Assembly: GCF_004362015.1 (NCBI RefSeq)
Contig: NZ_SNWW01000001.1
Span: 1 to 64,000 of the forward strand
From: Flavobacterium chryseum
GTDB taxonomy: Bacteria > Bacteroidota > Bacteroidia > Flavobacteriales > Flavobacteriaceae
Length of the DNA stretch: 64,000 nt
Reading direction: 5' to 3'
The position numbers and the translations under genes were made by a program. The notes under the pieces were generated by a model that was not told where the DNA came from, did not search any database, and worked only from the letters and a program-made list of their open reading frames with translations. Position 1 is the stretch's first letter, and each line of letters opens with the position of its first letter. Positions 51,600 through 61,418 of this stretch are shown one piece after another.

Positions 51600-52592
51600 A
51601 TGAAAATTGTAAAATGGGGAATTATAGGCTGTGGAAATGTAACTGAAGTTAAAAGCGGTCCGGCTTTTCAAAAGGCTCCAAACTCAGCTTTAGTTGCCGT
51701 AATGCGAAGAGACGCTGCACTTGCCGAAGATTACGCCAAACGCCATAACGTTCCGAAATGGTATTCGAACGCAGTTGATTTAATTAACGATCCGGAAGTT
51801 GATGCGGTTTATATTGCTACGCCTCCGTCTTCTCATAAAGAATATACTATTTTGTGCGCCAAAGCAGGGAAACCGGTTTACGTAGAAAAACCAATGGCTT
51901 TGACATTTGAAGAATGCAACGAGATGATCAGCGTTTGCAAAGAACATAATGTTCCGTTATTTGTTGCTTATTATAGAAGAAGTTTACCCAGATTCTTAAA
52001 AATAAAAGAGATAATAGATCAAAATAAATTAGGTAAAATCAGGCATGTAAATTGTGTTTTATATCATCCGTTTGAAGAACGCTATGATGACGATATTAAT
52101 TTACCCTGGACAGTTTTGCCGCACATTTCTGGCGGCGGAATCTTTGTTGATTTGACTTGCCATACTTTAGATTTTCTTGATTTTGTTTTTGGTCCGATTA
52201 AATCGGTTCGTGGGCATGCAAGTTCACAGCTTTTGGCTTATCCTGCCGAAGATTCGGTTTCGATGTCATTTCTATTTGAGAATGGAATTCACGGAACTGG
52301 TTTATGGAATTTTGCCAGTTTTGAACGTTATGACAATACTGAAATTGTAGGCGATAAAGGTAAAATTTCCTTTTCAACTTTCGGAAATGATCCAATTCAT
52401 ATTCAATATACAAACGGAGAAAAAGAAAGTATTACGATTGAAAACCCGCTTCATATTCAACAGCCTTTTATCGAAACTGTAGTTGCAGAACTTTTAGGTA
52501 ATGAAGGATTTTCTCCATCAAAAGGAACTTCTGGCGCAAGAACAACCTGGGTTATCGATGAAGTTTTGAAGGAATTTAGGAATTCGAAATAG
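51600..52592 (+). CDS. Gfo/Idh/MocA-family oxidoreductase
   Basis: A 330-aa NAD(P)-dependent dehydrogenase. The N-terminal Rossmann domain has WGIIGCGNVTEVKSGPAF and VDAVYIATPPSSHKEYT, followed by the family motif VYVEKPMAL with the catalytic-region Lys. The C-terminal alpha/beta domain has HISGGGIFVDLTCHTLDFLD with the usual His pair. Substrates in this family are sugars, inositols or related compounds. It stands alone, so the substrate is unknown. Confidence 0.92.
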   Translation: MKIVKWGIIGCGNVTEVKSGPAFQKAPNSALVAVMRRDAALAEDYAKRHNVPKWYSNAVDLINDPEVDAVYIATPPSSHKEYTILCAKAGKPVYVEKPMALTFEECNEMISVCKEHNVPLFVAYYRRSLPRFLKIKEIIDQNKLGKIRHVNCVLYHPFEERYDDDINLPWTVLPHISGGGIFVDLTCHTLDFLDFVFGPIKSVRGHASSQLLAYPAEDSVSMSFLFENGIHGTGLWNFASFERYDNTEIVGDKGKISFSTFGNDPIHIQYTNGEKESITIENPLHIQQPFIETVVAELLGNEGFSPSKGTSGARTTWVIDEVLKEFRNSK

Positions 52593-52621
52593 AATAATAT
52601 TCGCCGGTATAATCAGCGTTA

Positions 52622-52648
52622 TGTGATTTCTCCTCCGTCGAAATGACA
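52622..52648. repeat. Half copy of the GTCATTTCGAC repeat
   Basis: TGTGATTTCTCCTCCGTCGA followed by AATGACA is the right arm of the element as in the copy at 33358-33441. No left arm is present. Confidence 0.65.
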
Positions 52649-52654
52649 CAAAAA

Positions 52655-52690
52655 CAAAAAAAGAGGATATTCTAACGAATATCCTCTTTT
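52655..52690 (+). terminator. Terminator between two convergent genes
   Basis: AAAAAAGAGGATATTC and GAATATCCTCTTTTTT form a perfect 16-bp stem with a 4-base loop. It serves the oxidoreductase (plus) and, by symmetry, the porin (minus). Confidence 0.88.
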
Positions 52691-52714
52691 TTATAAACTA
52701 TAAATTCTTTAGTA

Positions 52715-53665
52715 TTATAGGCTGTATTTAATACCTAAAGTCAAACCTAGACCTGAAATTCCAACATACGAACTTAATTCGTCCATTGCATCATTAGGTC
52801 TTGTAGTGTCTCTTTGATCAGGAGTAGCTGTGTTTGGATTAAACAAAGCATTATTAGAATTAACATCTAAGTGATCTTGATAGTTTGTATGAATTTGAGC
52901 CGTAGTTCTGGTTGCTAAAGCATCTTGTCCATTTACTGTAAATTCAGTTGTTTCTTTTGTGTCACCATGTACTGTAAAGTTACGATATTCTAACTCCGCA
53001 AAAGCTGAAAGATGTGTAGTAAGTTTGTAAGTTGTACCTAAAGCAGCAGTAAATCCTAATGTTGGATTTGGTTTTACTTTATCAACACTGTGAACATATC
53101 CAAAAGCAGCCGGAGCTCCTTGAGGAGTAAAAGCAATTGGTGCATATGCATCAGAAGTAATTTCTAGATCTCCATGAATAGGCACTAAAATTCCAACTTT
53201 AGTATATGGTTCAAAACCTTTAGATTCTCCTAAAAACATTACAATTGCAGGTGCTACATCAAACGCAGTGATTTGACCTACTGATTTGAAACTATATACT
53301 CCTGTTGGTGTGATAGGTATATCAGATGTTGTTTGAGCCATTTTCTTATCATTACTAGTGTAATAATTAACACCTAATTCAACTCCAATACGTGTTGAAA
53401 AGCGATATCCTGCAGTGATACCTGTTCTAAAACCTTGTCCGAAAGAACCTGTTACACTTTTTTCAGAAACTAATTTTCCTCCTACATATGTTCTATCTAA
53501 AGCTGCATTACCTCCAACGGTTGGAAATTCTGTCGAAGCAGTTTGATTAAAATAAGATCCACCTAATTTAAAATACCAGCTTTCCGGTTTGTCTGCTTTT
53601 TCAGTTTGCGCCATTGTAGCCAAAGAGCAAACCAATAATCCTAATAAAAATAGGTTCTTTTTCAT
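52715..53665 (-). CDS. Outer-membrane beta-barrel protein
   Basis: A 316-aa protein with signal peptide MKKNLFLLGLLVCSLATMAQ. Barrel strands such as SWYFKLGGSYFNQTAS, GFRTGITAGYRFSTRIGVEL, YTKVGILVPIHGDLEI, KLTTHLSAFAELEYRNFTVH and the C-terminal GISGLGLTLGIKYSL suggest an OmpA-type or OmpW-like eight-stranded barrel with long Ser/Asn/Thr-rich loops. No peptidoglycan-binding OmpA tail is present. A -7 box TAAGTTTG is at 53691-53698 on the minus strand. Function unknown. Confidence 0.78.
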   Translation of the reverse strand: MKKNLFLLGLLVCSLATMAQTEKADKPESWYFKLGGSYFNQTASTEFPTVGGNAALDRTYVGGKLVSEKSVTGSFGQGFRTGITAGYRFSTRIGVELGVNYYTSNDKKMAQTTSDIPITPTGVYSFKSVGQITAFDVAPAIVMFLGESKGFEPYTKVGILVPIHGDLEITSDAYAPIAFTPQGAPAAFGYVHSVDKVKPNPTLGFTAALGTTYKLTTHLSAFAELEYRNFTVHGDTKETTEFTVNGQDALATRTTAQIHTNYQDHLDVNSNNALFNPNTATPDQRDTTRPNDAMDELSSYVGISGLGLTLGIKYSL

Positions 53666-53844
53666 AATTCTGATTTTAATTGTTTTTATACAAACTTAGA
53701 GCATTTTAACATATTCTTCTAGTTTGTTTTGTTACACTTTCAACGAAAACGTTGTAATTTCGAGCAATATTACTAAAAAAGTATTATGCATGCATAATTT
53801 TAACATTATAAAAATGCATTCTTTTAAAATTTAACTGTTAAAAT

Positions 53845-56800
53845 TTAATTCAATTTAAAATTAACCTGCATTTTTTCTAATTCCTGCAGTAACTCTGCAG
53901 ATATTTTGATTTTTAATCTTCGGCTTGGCATCGTTAATTTCGTAACCACCTTGATTTCTTCAACCTCTTTGACTTCCTGCATTTTAGTTTCTGATATAGC
54001 TTCAACATCTTCGTTTTCACTTTCTTCATCAACAAAAACGGCGTCTTCAGTTTCTTCAAATTCATTAGTCGTTTCTACCTCGACCAAACGTTTTATTTTT
54101 TCTAATTCCATGATTTCAAAAGTCACCGAATTATCTCCTTTATTTTGATTAAATAAATGGCTTAACTTGTGAATAAATTCTGTTTGTAAATCTTGTATGT
54201 TTAACAATACTACCAATTTTTTTGCAAAGGCTTCCAGTATGTCCTGCAACTGTCGTATCTCAACGAATTGCATTCTTGGTTCTGATTTTTTTCCTGTATC
54301 ATGATTTACCCATCCATCTTTTATCAAAATCTTCAGGAATGCGAAATTATTCTGAATCAAAAAGTGACGAAATTTCAGGTATTCTTCACCAAAAATTCTG
54401 AACTCATAACTTTCATCATAACCTTCTAAATTGAACATTGCCCAGCCTTTTCCGTTTTTAGCCACACGATGCTGTACGTTATTGATAATTCCGGCAAAAT
54501 TCAGGTTTTTACCAACGTACAATTCCATACTTTTTAATGCTTCCAGTCGGGCATTACAAAAGTATTTCATCTCAAATCTAAAATCGTCAAGCGGATGTCC
54601 TGATATATAAATCCCGACAACTTCTTTTTCTTTAGCGAGTTTTTCCATTGTACTCCAGTCTTCACAGGGAGGCACAACAGGTTCTGCAATTTGCACTTCG
54701 CTTGCTTCTCCAAACAAACTAACCTGCGATGAATTTTCGTTTTCCTGAAATTTAGATCCGTAACGAATTGCCTTTTCATAAAACGTAATTCCGTCGCCGT
54801 CATCATGAAAATATTGCGCTCTTGTTGTTCCTTCAAATGAATCAAAACCACCCGCAAGTGCTAAGTTTTCAATAGCTTTTTTATTAGCGGCACGCAAATC
54901 AATTCGCTTAGCCAAATCAAAAATCGATTTATATCTTCCGTCTTTTCTGCATTCTACAATTGTGTTTACAGCTCCTGAACCCACTCCTTTAATAGCGCCC
55001 ATCCCGAAACGAACGGCATAATTATCATTTACGGTAAATTTATAGTACGATTCGTTTACATCTGGTCCTAAAACTTGTAAGCCCATTCGTTTACATTCTT
55101 CCATAAAAAATGATACTTGTTTGATATCATTCATGTTATTAGAAAGTACGGCTGCCATATATTCTGCCGGATAATGTGCTTTTAAGTATGCTGTCTGATA
55201 CGCAATCCATGCATAACAAGTCGAGTGCGATTTGTTGAAGGCGTAACTCGCAAAGGCTTCCCAGTCTTTCCAGATTTTCTCTAAAATTTTGGCATCATGA
55301 CCTTTTTTCGCCGCTTGCTCCACAAATTTAGGCTTCATTTTATCAAGAACGTCCTTTTGTTTTTTACCCATCGCTTTACGCAAAACGTCGGCCTCACCTT
55401 TGGTAAAATCAGCCAGCGATTGCGACAAAAGCATTACCTGCTCTTGGTAAACCGTAATTCCGTAAGTTTCTCCTAAATATTCTTCACATGCATCTAAATC
55501 GTATTTAATTTCTTCTTCGCCGTTTTTTCTTTTTACGAAAGAAGGAATATATTCTAAAGGTCCCGGACGATACAAGGCATTCATGGCAATTAAATCTCCA
55601 AAAACCGTCGGTTTCAGATCTTTCATGTATTTCTGCATTCCGGGCGACTCATATTGGAAGATTCCAACGGTTTCTCCTCTTTGGAAAAGCGCATAGGTTT
55701 CTTCATCATCAATCGGAAATGTGTCGGGATCCAGTTCTTTTCCCGTTCTGTACTTTACCAGTTTTACGGTATCTTTTATCAACGTAAGGGTCTTCAGACC
55801 CAGAAAGTCCATTTTCAGCAATCCTGCACTTTCTGCAACCGAGTTATCAAACTGTGTTACATATAAATCAGAATCTTTTGCAGTGGTAACGGGAACGAAA
55901 TTCGTAATATCCGATGGCGTAATGATGACACCACAAGCGTGAATTCCGGTATTTCGCATCGATCCTTCCAGGATTTTTGCCTGTTGAATGGTTTCTCCTG
56001 CTAAATCGCCTTCATTGGCAATGGCGATCAACTCTTTTACATTATCAAATTCATCCGAACGAAGTGCTTTTTTAACCTCCTCTTCACTTTCAGAAATAAA
56101 GCGAGCTAAATTCCATTTAGACGGCATCATTCCCGGAATCAGTTTTGCAATTCTGTCGGCTTCAAATAGTGGTAAATCCAATACACGCGCCGTATCACGA
56201 ATCGCTGATTTGGTTGCCATTTTACCATAAGTGATAATTTGCGCTACCTGATTTTTTCCGTATTTATTAATTACGTAATCCATTACACGACCACGACCCT
56301 CATCATCAAAATCGATATCAATATCGGGCATCGATACACGATCCGGATTCAGGAAACGCTCAAAAAGCAAATCGTACTTAATTGGGTCAATATTGGTAAT
56401 TCCGAGGCAATAAGCAACGGCAGAACCTGCCGCAGATCCACGGCCCGGACCTACCGAAACATCCATCTTTCTGGCTTCGGCAATGAAATCCTGAACAATC
56501 AAAAAGTAACCCGGATATCCGGAATTCGAAATGGTCAGTAATTCAAAATCTAAACGTTCCTGAATCGATTCTGTAATTTCGCCATATCTTTTTGCTGCAC
56601 CAACCATGGTAAGGTGTCGCAGGTATTTATTTTCACCTCGAACTCCACCATCTGCTTCATCTTCAGCAACTATAAATTCTTCCGGAATATCAAATTTAGG
56701 AAGCAATACATCGCGGTAAAGTGAATAACCTTCCACCTTATCTACAATTTCCTGAATATTAATAATGGCTTCCGGCAGATCAGAAAAGAGTTTTTTCATC

Positions 56801-58389
56801 TCTTCTTCCGACTTATAATAGTATTCCTGATTAGGTAATCCGTAACGGTAACCACGGCCACGGCCAATTGGGGTTGCCTGTTTTTCACCGTCTTTTACAC
56901 ACAATAAAATATCGTGTGCATTGGCATCTTCTTTATTTAAATAATAGGTATTGTTTGTCGCAATTAATTTGACATTGTGTTTTTGCGAAAATTCAATCAG
57001 GGTTTTGTTCACACGATTTTCATCTTCCTGATTGTGGCGCATTACTTCTAAATAAAAGTCATCTCCAAATTGTTCTTTCCACCAAATCAAAGCTTCTTCG
57101 GCTTGATTTTCACCGATGTTCAGAATTTTACTCGGAATTTCCCCGTATAAATTCCCAGACAAAACCATGATATCTTCTTTGTATTTCTCAATAACATTTC
57201 GGTCAATTCTCGGAACATAATAAAATCCGTCTGTAAAAGCGATCGAAGACATTTTCGCGAGATTGTGATAGCCTTTTTTGTTTTTGGCCAACAATACAAC
57301 CTGATTTCCATTGTCTTTTTTACTTTTATCTAAATGGTTGTCACAAATATTAAATTCGCAACCAACGATTGGTTTTATCTCTGTTTCTGTTGGTTCTTCA
57401 CCGGCTTCAACTAGTGCTTTATTTTTCGTAGATGCCGCTTTGTTGTGGTTCATAACGGCACTCACAAAGTGAAAAGCACCCATCATGTTTCCGGTATCGG
57501 TCATCGCAACCGCAGGCATTCCGTTTTTGGCTGTAGCCGAAACTATATTTCCAATTCCGATTGTAGATTGTAAAACCGAAAACTGGGTATGATTGTGTAA
57601 ATGAGAATATTTTGCTGCTTTAAAATCGGCTCTTTCAGAAGCTGAAACGGTAGTTTGTTTCTCATTAGATTCTAAAGCTTTTAATTGCTCTCTGATTTTA
57701 TCAGAAGCTGCTTTTAAATTTATGTGTTTTAAACCAATTAACGGAAATTCTTGCGGATTTCTAGCTTGGAATTCCTTGAAATAATCCTGCGGAACATCCA
57801 GTTCTTCTTTGGTAAAAACCTCTCTTCTAATTAATTCTAAAAAACAACGCGTAGTTGCCTCAACATCGGCAGTTGCGTTGTGCGCTTCTGCAAAGGGTTG
57901 ATTAAAAAGATAACTGTGTAATTCTGTTAAGGTTGGAAGTTTGAATTTTCCTCCACGACCTCCCGGAAGTTGTAATAACGAAGCCGTAACTTCGGTACAG
58001 GTATCTAAAACCGGCATTGTGCTCATTGGCGAATCAACACCCATTCTATGGAATTCAGCTCCCATAATATTAACGTCGAAACCTAAATTCTGACCAACGA
58101 TAAATTTGGTTTTACTTAAGGCAATATTGAATTTCTCTAAAACTTCTTCCAAAGTAATTCCATCAGCTTCAGCCAATTCGGTCGAAATTCCGTGAATACG
58201 TTCGGCATCATAGGGAATATTAAATCCGTCCGGTTTTACCAGATAATCCTGATGTTCAATAAGCTGTCCCATTTCGTCATGAAGCTGCCACGCAATCTGA
58301 ATACAGCGAGGCCAGTTATCAGAATCGGTTATTGGAGCGTCCCAGCGTTTTGGTAATCCGGTTGTTTCAGTATCGAAGATTAAATACAT
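53845..58389 (-). CDS. dnaE: DNA polymerase III alpha subunit with fused DnaQ-type proofreading domain
   Basis: A 1514-aa replicative polymerase. The start ATG 58389 (MYLIFDTETTGLP) is preferred over one five codons upstream because the exonuclease motif begins at once. Residues 1-215 form a DnaQ-like 3'-5' exonuclease (DTETTG, GQNLGFDVNIM, AHNATADVEATTR). The PHP domain follows (YSHLHNHTQFSVLQSTIG), then the polymerase core with GPGRGSAAGSAVAYCLG and PDIDIDFDDEGRGRVMDYV, HhH/OB parts and an acidic C-terminal tail (about 1440-1480). E. coli DnaE is about 1160 aa with DnaQ separate. The fusion puts proofreading in cis. No other replication gene is adjacent. Confidence 0.95.
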   Translation of the reverse strand: MYLIFDTETTGLPKRWDAPITDSDNWPRCIQIAWQLHDEMGQLIEHQDYLVKPDGFNIPYDAERIHGISTELAEADGITLEEVLEKFNIALSKTKFIVGQNLGFDVNIMGAEFHRMGVDSPMSTMPVLDTCTEVTASLLQLPGGRGGKFKLPTLTELHSYLFNQPFAEAHNATADVEATTRCFLELIRREVFTKEELDVPQDYFKEFQARNPQEFPLIGLKHINLKAASDKIREQLKALESNEKQTTVSASERADFKAAKYSHLHNHTQFSVLQSTIGIGNIVSATAKNGMPAVAMTDTGNMMGAFHFVSAVMNHNKAASTKNKALVEAGEEPTETEIKPIVGCEFNICDNHLDKSKKDNGNQVVLLAKNKKGYHNLAKMSSIAFTDGFYYVPRIDRNVIEKYKEDIMVLSGNLYGEIPSKILNIGENQAEEALIWWKEQFGDDFYLEVMRHNQEDENRVNKTLIEFSQKHNVKLIATNNTYYLNKEDANAHDILLCVKDGEKQATPIGRGRGYRYGLPNQEYYYKSEEEMKKLFSDLPEAIINIQEIVDKVEGYSLYRDVLLPKFDIPEEFIVAEDEADGGVRGENKYLRHLTMVGAAKRYGEITESIQERLDFELLTISNSGYPGYFLIVQDFIAEARKMDVSVGPGRGSAAGSAVAYCLGITNIDPIKYDLLFERFLNPDRVSMPDIDIDFDDEGRGRVMDYVINKYGKNQVAQIITYGKMATKSAIRDTARVLDLPLFEADRIAKLIPGMMPSKWNLARFISESEEEVKKALRSDEFDNVKELIAIANEGDLAGETIQQAKILEGSMRNTGIHACGVIITPSDITNFVPVTTAKDSDLYVTQFDNSVAESAGLLKMDFLGLKTLTLIKDTVKLVKYRTGKELDPDTFPIDDEETYALFQRGETVGIFQYESPGMQKYMKDLKPTVFGDLIAMNALYRPGPLEYIPSFVKRKNGEEEIKYDLDACEEYLGETYGITVYQEQVMLLSQSLADFTKGEADVLRKAMGKKQKDVLDKMKPKFVEQAAKKGHDAKILEKIWKDWEAFASYAFNKSHSTCYAWIAYQTAYLKAHYPAEYMAAVLSNNMNDIKQVSFFMEECKRMGLQVLGPDVNESYYKFTVNDNYAVRFGMGAIKGVGSGAVNTIVECRKDGRYKSIFDLAKRIDLRAANKKAIENLALAGGFDSFEGTTRAQYFHDDGDGITFYEKAIRYGSKFQENENSSQVSLFGEASEVQIAEPVVPPCEDWSTMEKLAKEKEVVGIYISGHPLDDFRFEMKYFCNARLEALKSMELYVGKNLNFAGIINNVQHRVAKNGKGWAMFNLEGYDESYEFRIFGEEYLKFRHFLIQNNFAFLKILIKDGWVNHDTGKKSEPRMQFVEIRQLQDILEAFAKKLVVLLNIQDLQTEFIHKLSHLFNQNKGDNSVTFEIMELEKIKRLVEVETTNEFEETEDAVFVDEESENEDVEAISETKMQEVKEVEEIKVVTKLTMPSRRLKIKISAELLQELEKMQVNFKLN

Positions 58390-58404
58390 AGAGTTAAAAT
58401 ACAA

Positions 58405-59052
58405 AAAATTAAAGTTCCAAATTCCAAGTTTTCACTATATAAATCTTTGATTATACGGATGATAAAAATTTGTTTTATAGAAAATGGAGGAAGTTCAAAT
58501 TTAAGCTTTTTTTGGAGAAAGAAAACGCTTTAATCAGCAAAAAATCATTCTTATGAAGTACTCAGTATTTCTCTTAAAATTCATAAAAATTGATAAAAAT
58601 TCACTTCTTGGATGTCGTAGTATTTTGATAGTTTATCGAGTCTAAATAACGAACACACAAGCGGTCCTGAACCTTTCAAAAATCAAAGAAGAGACACTTC
58701 AAACAATAATAAAAAATTAGGATTTATTACGATTTATATCCGTTTTGTTACATTTTTTCAAAGTAAAACACCTGTTCTGTGTCAATTTTAAGATAAATTT
58801 GCCAACTATTAAAAATAAAAGCAATTGAAATTAAATTAAACACAAAAAGAAAAACAAAAGCAATTTTCAGTTCATTTTTAAATTAAAATCCAATACGTAA
58901 AAAGCAAAATTCAATTTGTATTTAGGTTTGGGTATCGTATATAATGAAATATTGAAATTGACGCTTTTGTATCTTTTTTTATTTTTGTTTTGCTAATATA
59001 AATAAGCAGGAAATTGCTTTGGTTACAGAATTACAATTAAAAAAAATAAAAA
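58405..59052. other. Intergenic region between dnaE and leuC, no gene seen
   Basis: About 650 bases, AT-rich, between divergent genes. No protein-like frame or dispersed repeat is visible. TAAATTTG at 58794-58801 is the best plus-strand -7 box candidate for the leu operon but lies about 250 bases before leuC, which would give a long leader. No leucine-codon leader peptide or T-box-like structure was recognised. Confidence 0.5.
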
Positions 59053-60447
59053 ATGAGTAAGACATTATTTGACAAAGTATGGGATTCACATGTAGTGCGT
59101 AAAATTGAAGATGGACCAGATGTGTTTTTTATTGATCGTCATTTCATTCACGAAGTTACGAGTCCTGTTGCTTTTTTAGGATTAAAAGCCAGAGAAGTTA
59201 AGGTTTTGTACCCGGAACGTACTTTTGCAACTGCAGATCACAATACACCAACCATAAACCAACATTTACCAGTTGAAGATGCTTTATCTGCCAATCAGCT
59301 TAAAGCGCTTGAAGATAATGCTGCCGAATACGGTATTTCGCACTGGGGATTAGGTCACATTAAAAATGGAATTGTACACGTAGTTGGTCCTGAAAACGGA
59401 ATTACTTTGCCAGGTGCTACTATTGTTTGTGGTGATTCTCACACGTCTACTCACGGTGCTTTTGGAGCTATTGCTTTTGGTATCGGAACTTCTGAGGTTG
59501 AAATGGTGCTTTCTACGCAATGTATTATGCAGCCAAAACCAAAGAAAATGCGTATCAATGTAAATGGTCAATTAAGCAAAGGAGTTGGTCCAAAAGACGT
59601 TGCTCTTTATATTATTGCACAATTAACTACTTCTGGAGGAACGGGTTATTTTGTGGAGTACGCCGGAGATGTTTTTGAAAATATGACAATGGAAGGCCGT
59701 ATGACGGTTTGTAATTTAAGTATTGAAATGGGCGCTCGTGGTGGAATGATCGCGCCTGACCAAAAAACGTTTGATTTCCTTGAAGGTAGATTATATGCTC
59801 CAAAAGGCGAAGCCTGGACAAAAGCGGTTGAATATTGGAAAACGCTTAAAACAGATGCTGATGCTATTTTTGATGCTGAATTAAACATCAATGCATCAGA
59901 TATTGAACCAATGATTACTTATGGTACTAACCCTGGAATGGGAATTGGTATCTCAAAACATATTCCGAATGCCAACCAAGTGGAAGGCGGAGAGGAAACA
60001 TACAAAAAATCGTTAGCTTATATGGGCTTTCAGGAAGATGATGTAATGATTGGTAAACCAATTGATTATGTTTTCTTAGGAAGCTGTACCAACGGACGTA
60101 TTGAAGATTTTAGAGCTTTCGCCGAAATTGTAAAAGGAAGAAAAAAAGCAGATAATGTTACCGCTTGGTTAGTTCCGGGTTCTCACGTTGTTGAAGCTCA
60201 GATTAAAGAAGAAGGTATTTTAGATATTCTTACCGAAGCTGGTTTCGTATTACGTCAGCCTGGTTGTTCAGCGTGTTTGGCAATGAACGATGATAAAGTT
60301 CCTGCCGGAAAATATGCTGTTAGTACATCAAACAGAAACTTTGAAGGTCGTCAGGGTCCTGGTTCAAGAACACTTCTTGCAAGTCCAATTATGGCTGCTG
60401 CAGCTGCGGTTACAGGAAAACTAACAGACCCGAGAGAGTTATTTTAA
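59053..60447 (+). CDS. leuC: 3-isopropylmalate dehydratase large subunit
   Basis: A 464-aa aconitase-family subunit that isomerises 2- to 3-isopropylmalate in leucine synthesis. It opens with [12 protein letters not shown] and contains [20 protein letters not shown]. The 4Fe-4S ligands are in FLGSCTNGR and in [11 protein letters not shown]. Length is normal. It needs LeuD, encoded next. First gene of leuC-leuD-leuA-like-leuB, all on the plus strand. Confidence 0.97.
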   Translation: MSKTLFDKVWDSHVVRKIEDGPDVFFIDRHFIHEVTSPVAFLGLKAREVKVLYPERTFATADHNTPTINQHLPVEDALSANQLKALEDNAAEYGISHWGLGHIKNGIVHVVGPENGITLPGATIVCGDSHTSTHGAFGAIAFGIGTSEVEMVLSTQCIMQPKPKKMRINVNGQLSKGVGPKDVALYIIAQLTTSGGTGYFVEYAGDVFENMTMEGRMTVCNLSIEMGARGGMIAPDQKTFDFLEGRLYAPKGEAWTKAVEYWKTLKTDADAIFDAELNINASDIEPMITYGTNPGMGIGISKHIPNANQVEGGEETYKKSLAYMGFQEDDVMIGKPIDYVFLGSCTNGRIEDFRAFAEIVKGRKKADNVTAWLVPGSHVVEAQIKEEGILDILTEAGFVLRQPGCSACLAMNDDKVPAGKYAVSTSNRNFEGRQGPGSRTLLASPIMAAAAAVTGKLTDPRELF

Positions 60448-60449
60448 TT

Positions 60450-60592
60450 TTAGATTTTAGATTTCAGATTGCTGATCTAAGTTTCTTCAAATAAAATTGA
60501 TTTACATTATTTAATTACCAAACATTTTTAGGTTCTGGTTTAAGTTTTCAAAAGAAAATCTAAAATCTAAAATCCTAAAATCTAAAATTCCA
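60450..60592. repeat. TTTAGATTTTAGATT inverted heptad repeats in the leuC-leuD gap
   Basis: TAGATTTTAGATTTCAGATT (60451-60470) and AATCTAAAATCTAAAATCCT onward (60557-60589) are inverted arrays of a CTAAAAT unit. A shorter copy of the same motif lies in the Mrp-NifU gap (38178-38260). Confidence 0.65.
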
Positions 60593-60596
60593 AAAA

Positions 60597-61193
60597 ATGG
60601 CATACGATAAATTTAATATACTTACCAGCAGTGCAGTGCCACTGCCAATTGAGAACGTAGATACAGATCAAATTATTCCGGCTCGTTTCCTGAAAGCTAC
60701 AAAACGTGAAGGTTTTGGAGATAATCTTTTTAGAGACTGGAGATATAACGGAGATGATACTCCAAAAGCAGATTTCGTTTTAAACGATTCAACTTATAGT
60801 GGAAAAATTTTGGTTGGAGGAAAAAACTTCGGTTCGGGATCTTCAAGAGAGCATGCTGCGTGGGCAGTTTATGATTACGGATTTCGTGCTGTAGTTTCGA
60901 GTTTCTTTGCTGATATTTTTAAGGGAAACTGTTTGAATATTGGTGTTTTGCCAGTTCAAATTAGCCCTGAATTTGCTGAAACTATTTTCAAAGCTATTGA
61001 AGCTAATCCTAAAACAGAACTAGAAATCAACTTACCAAACCAAACGATTACTTTATTGGAAACTGGTCAGCAAGAGTCTTTTGCTATTAACGGATACAAA
61101 AAAAATAATATGATTAATGGCTTTGATGACATTGATTATTTGCAAAATATTAAAGAAGATATTGTGGCTTTCGCCGATAAACTTCCGTACTAA
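60597..61193 (+). CDS. leuD: 3-isopropylmalate dehydratase small subunit
   Basis: A 198-aa swivel-domain partner of LeuC. Motifs: SSAVPLPIENVDTDQIIPAR, GGKNFGSGSSREHAAWAVYD (substrate phosphate/carboxylate-binding loop) and FKGNCLNIGVLPV. Length is typical. It follows leuC by 149 bases of repeat sequence and is followed by a terminator-like hairpin before the LeuA-family gene. Confidence 0.97.
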   Translation: MAYDKFNILTSSAVPLPIENVDTDQIIPARFLKATKREGFGDNLFRDWRYNGDDTPKADFVLNDSTYSGKILVGGKNFGSGSSREHAAWAVYDYGFRAVVSSFFADIFKGNCLNIGVLPVQISPEFAETIFKAIEANPKTELEINLPNQTITLLETGQQESFAINGYKKNNMINGFDDIDYLQNIKEDIVAFADKLPY

Positions 61194-61215
61194 AAAAATC
61201 TTGTTCAATCTATTA

Positions 61216-61250
61216 GACCCGACAGATTTTTTGAAACCTGTCGGGTTTTT
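61216..61250 (+). terminator. Terminator-like hairpin after leuD
   Basis: GACCCGACAG and CTGTCGGGTTTTT form an 8-10 bp GC-rich stem with a 12-base loop and a T run. It lies inside the leu cluster and would reduce read-through into the LeuA-family gene. Confidence 0.8.
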
Positions 61251-61418
61251 CTAAATTAAATGAGAAAACATAGAATGCAGAAACAACTGATTATCTTTTA
61301 GCTAAAGTAAAAATCCGTGATAATCTGCGTCTTCGCAAAGCGAATCCGTAAAATCAGTGTTCAAATTAAAATATAGGATATCATTAATATCCAAACAGTT
61401 AGAAATTAGAATATCAAT

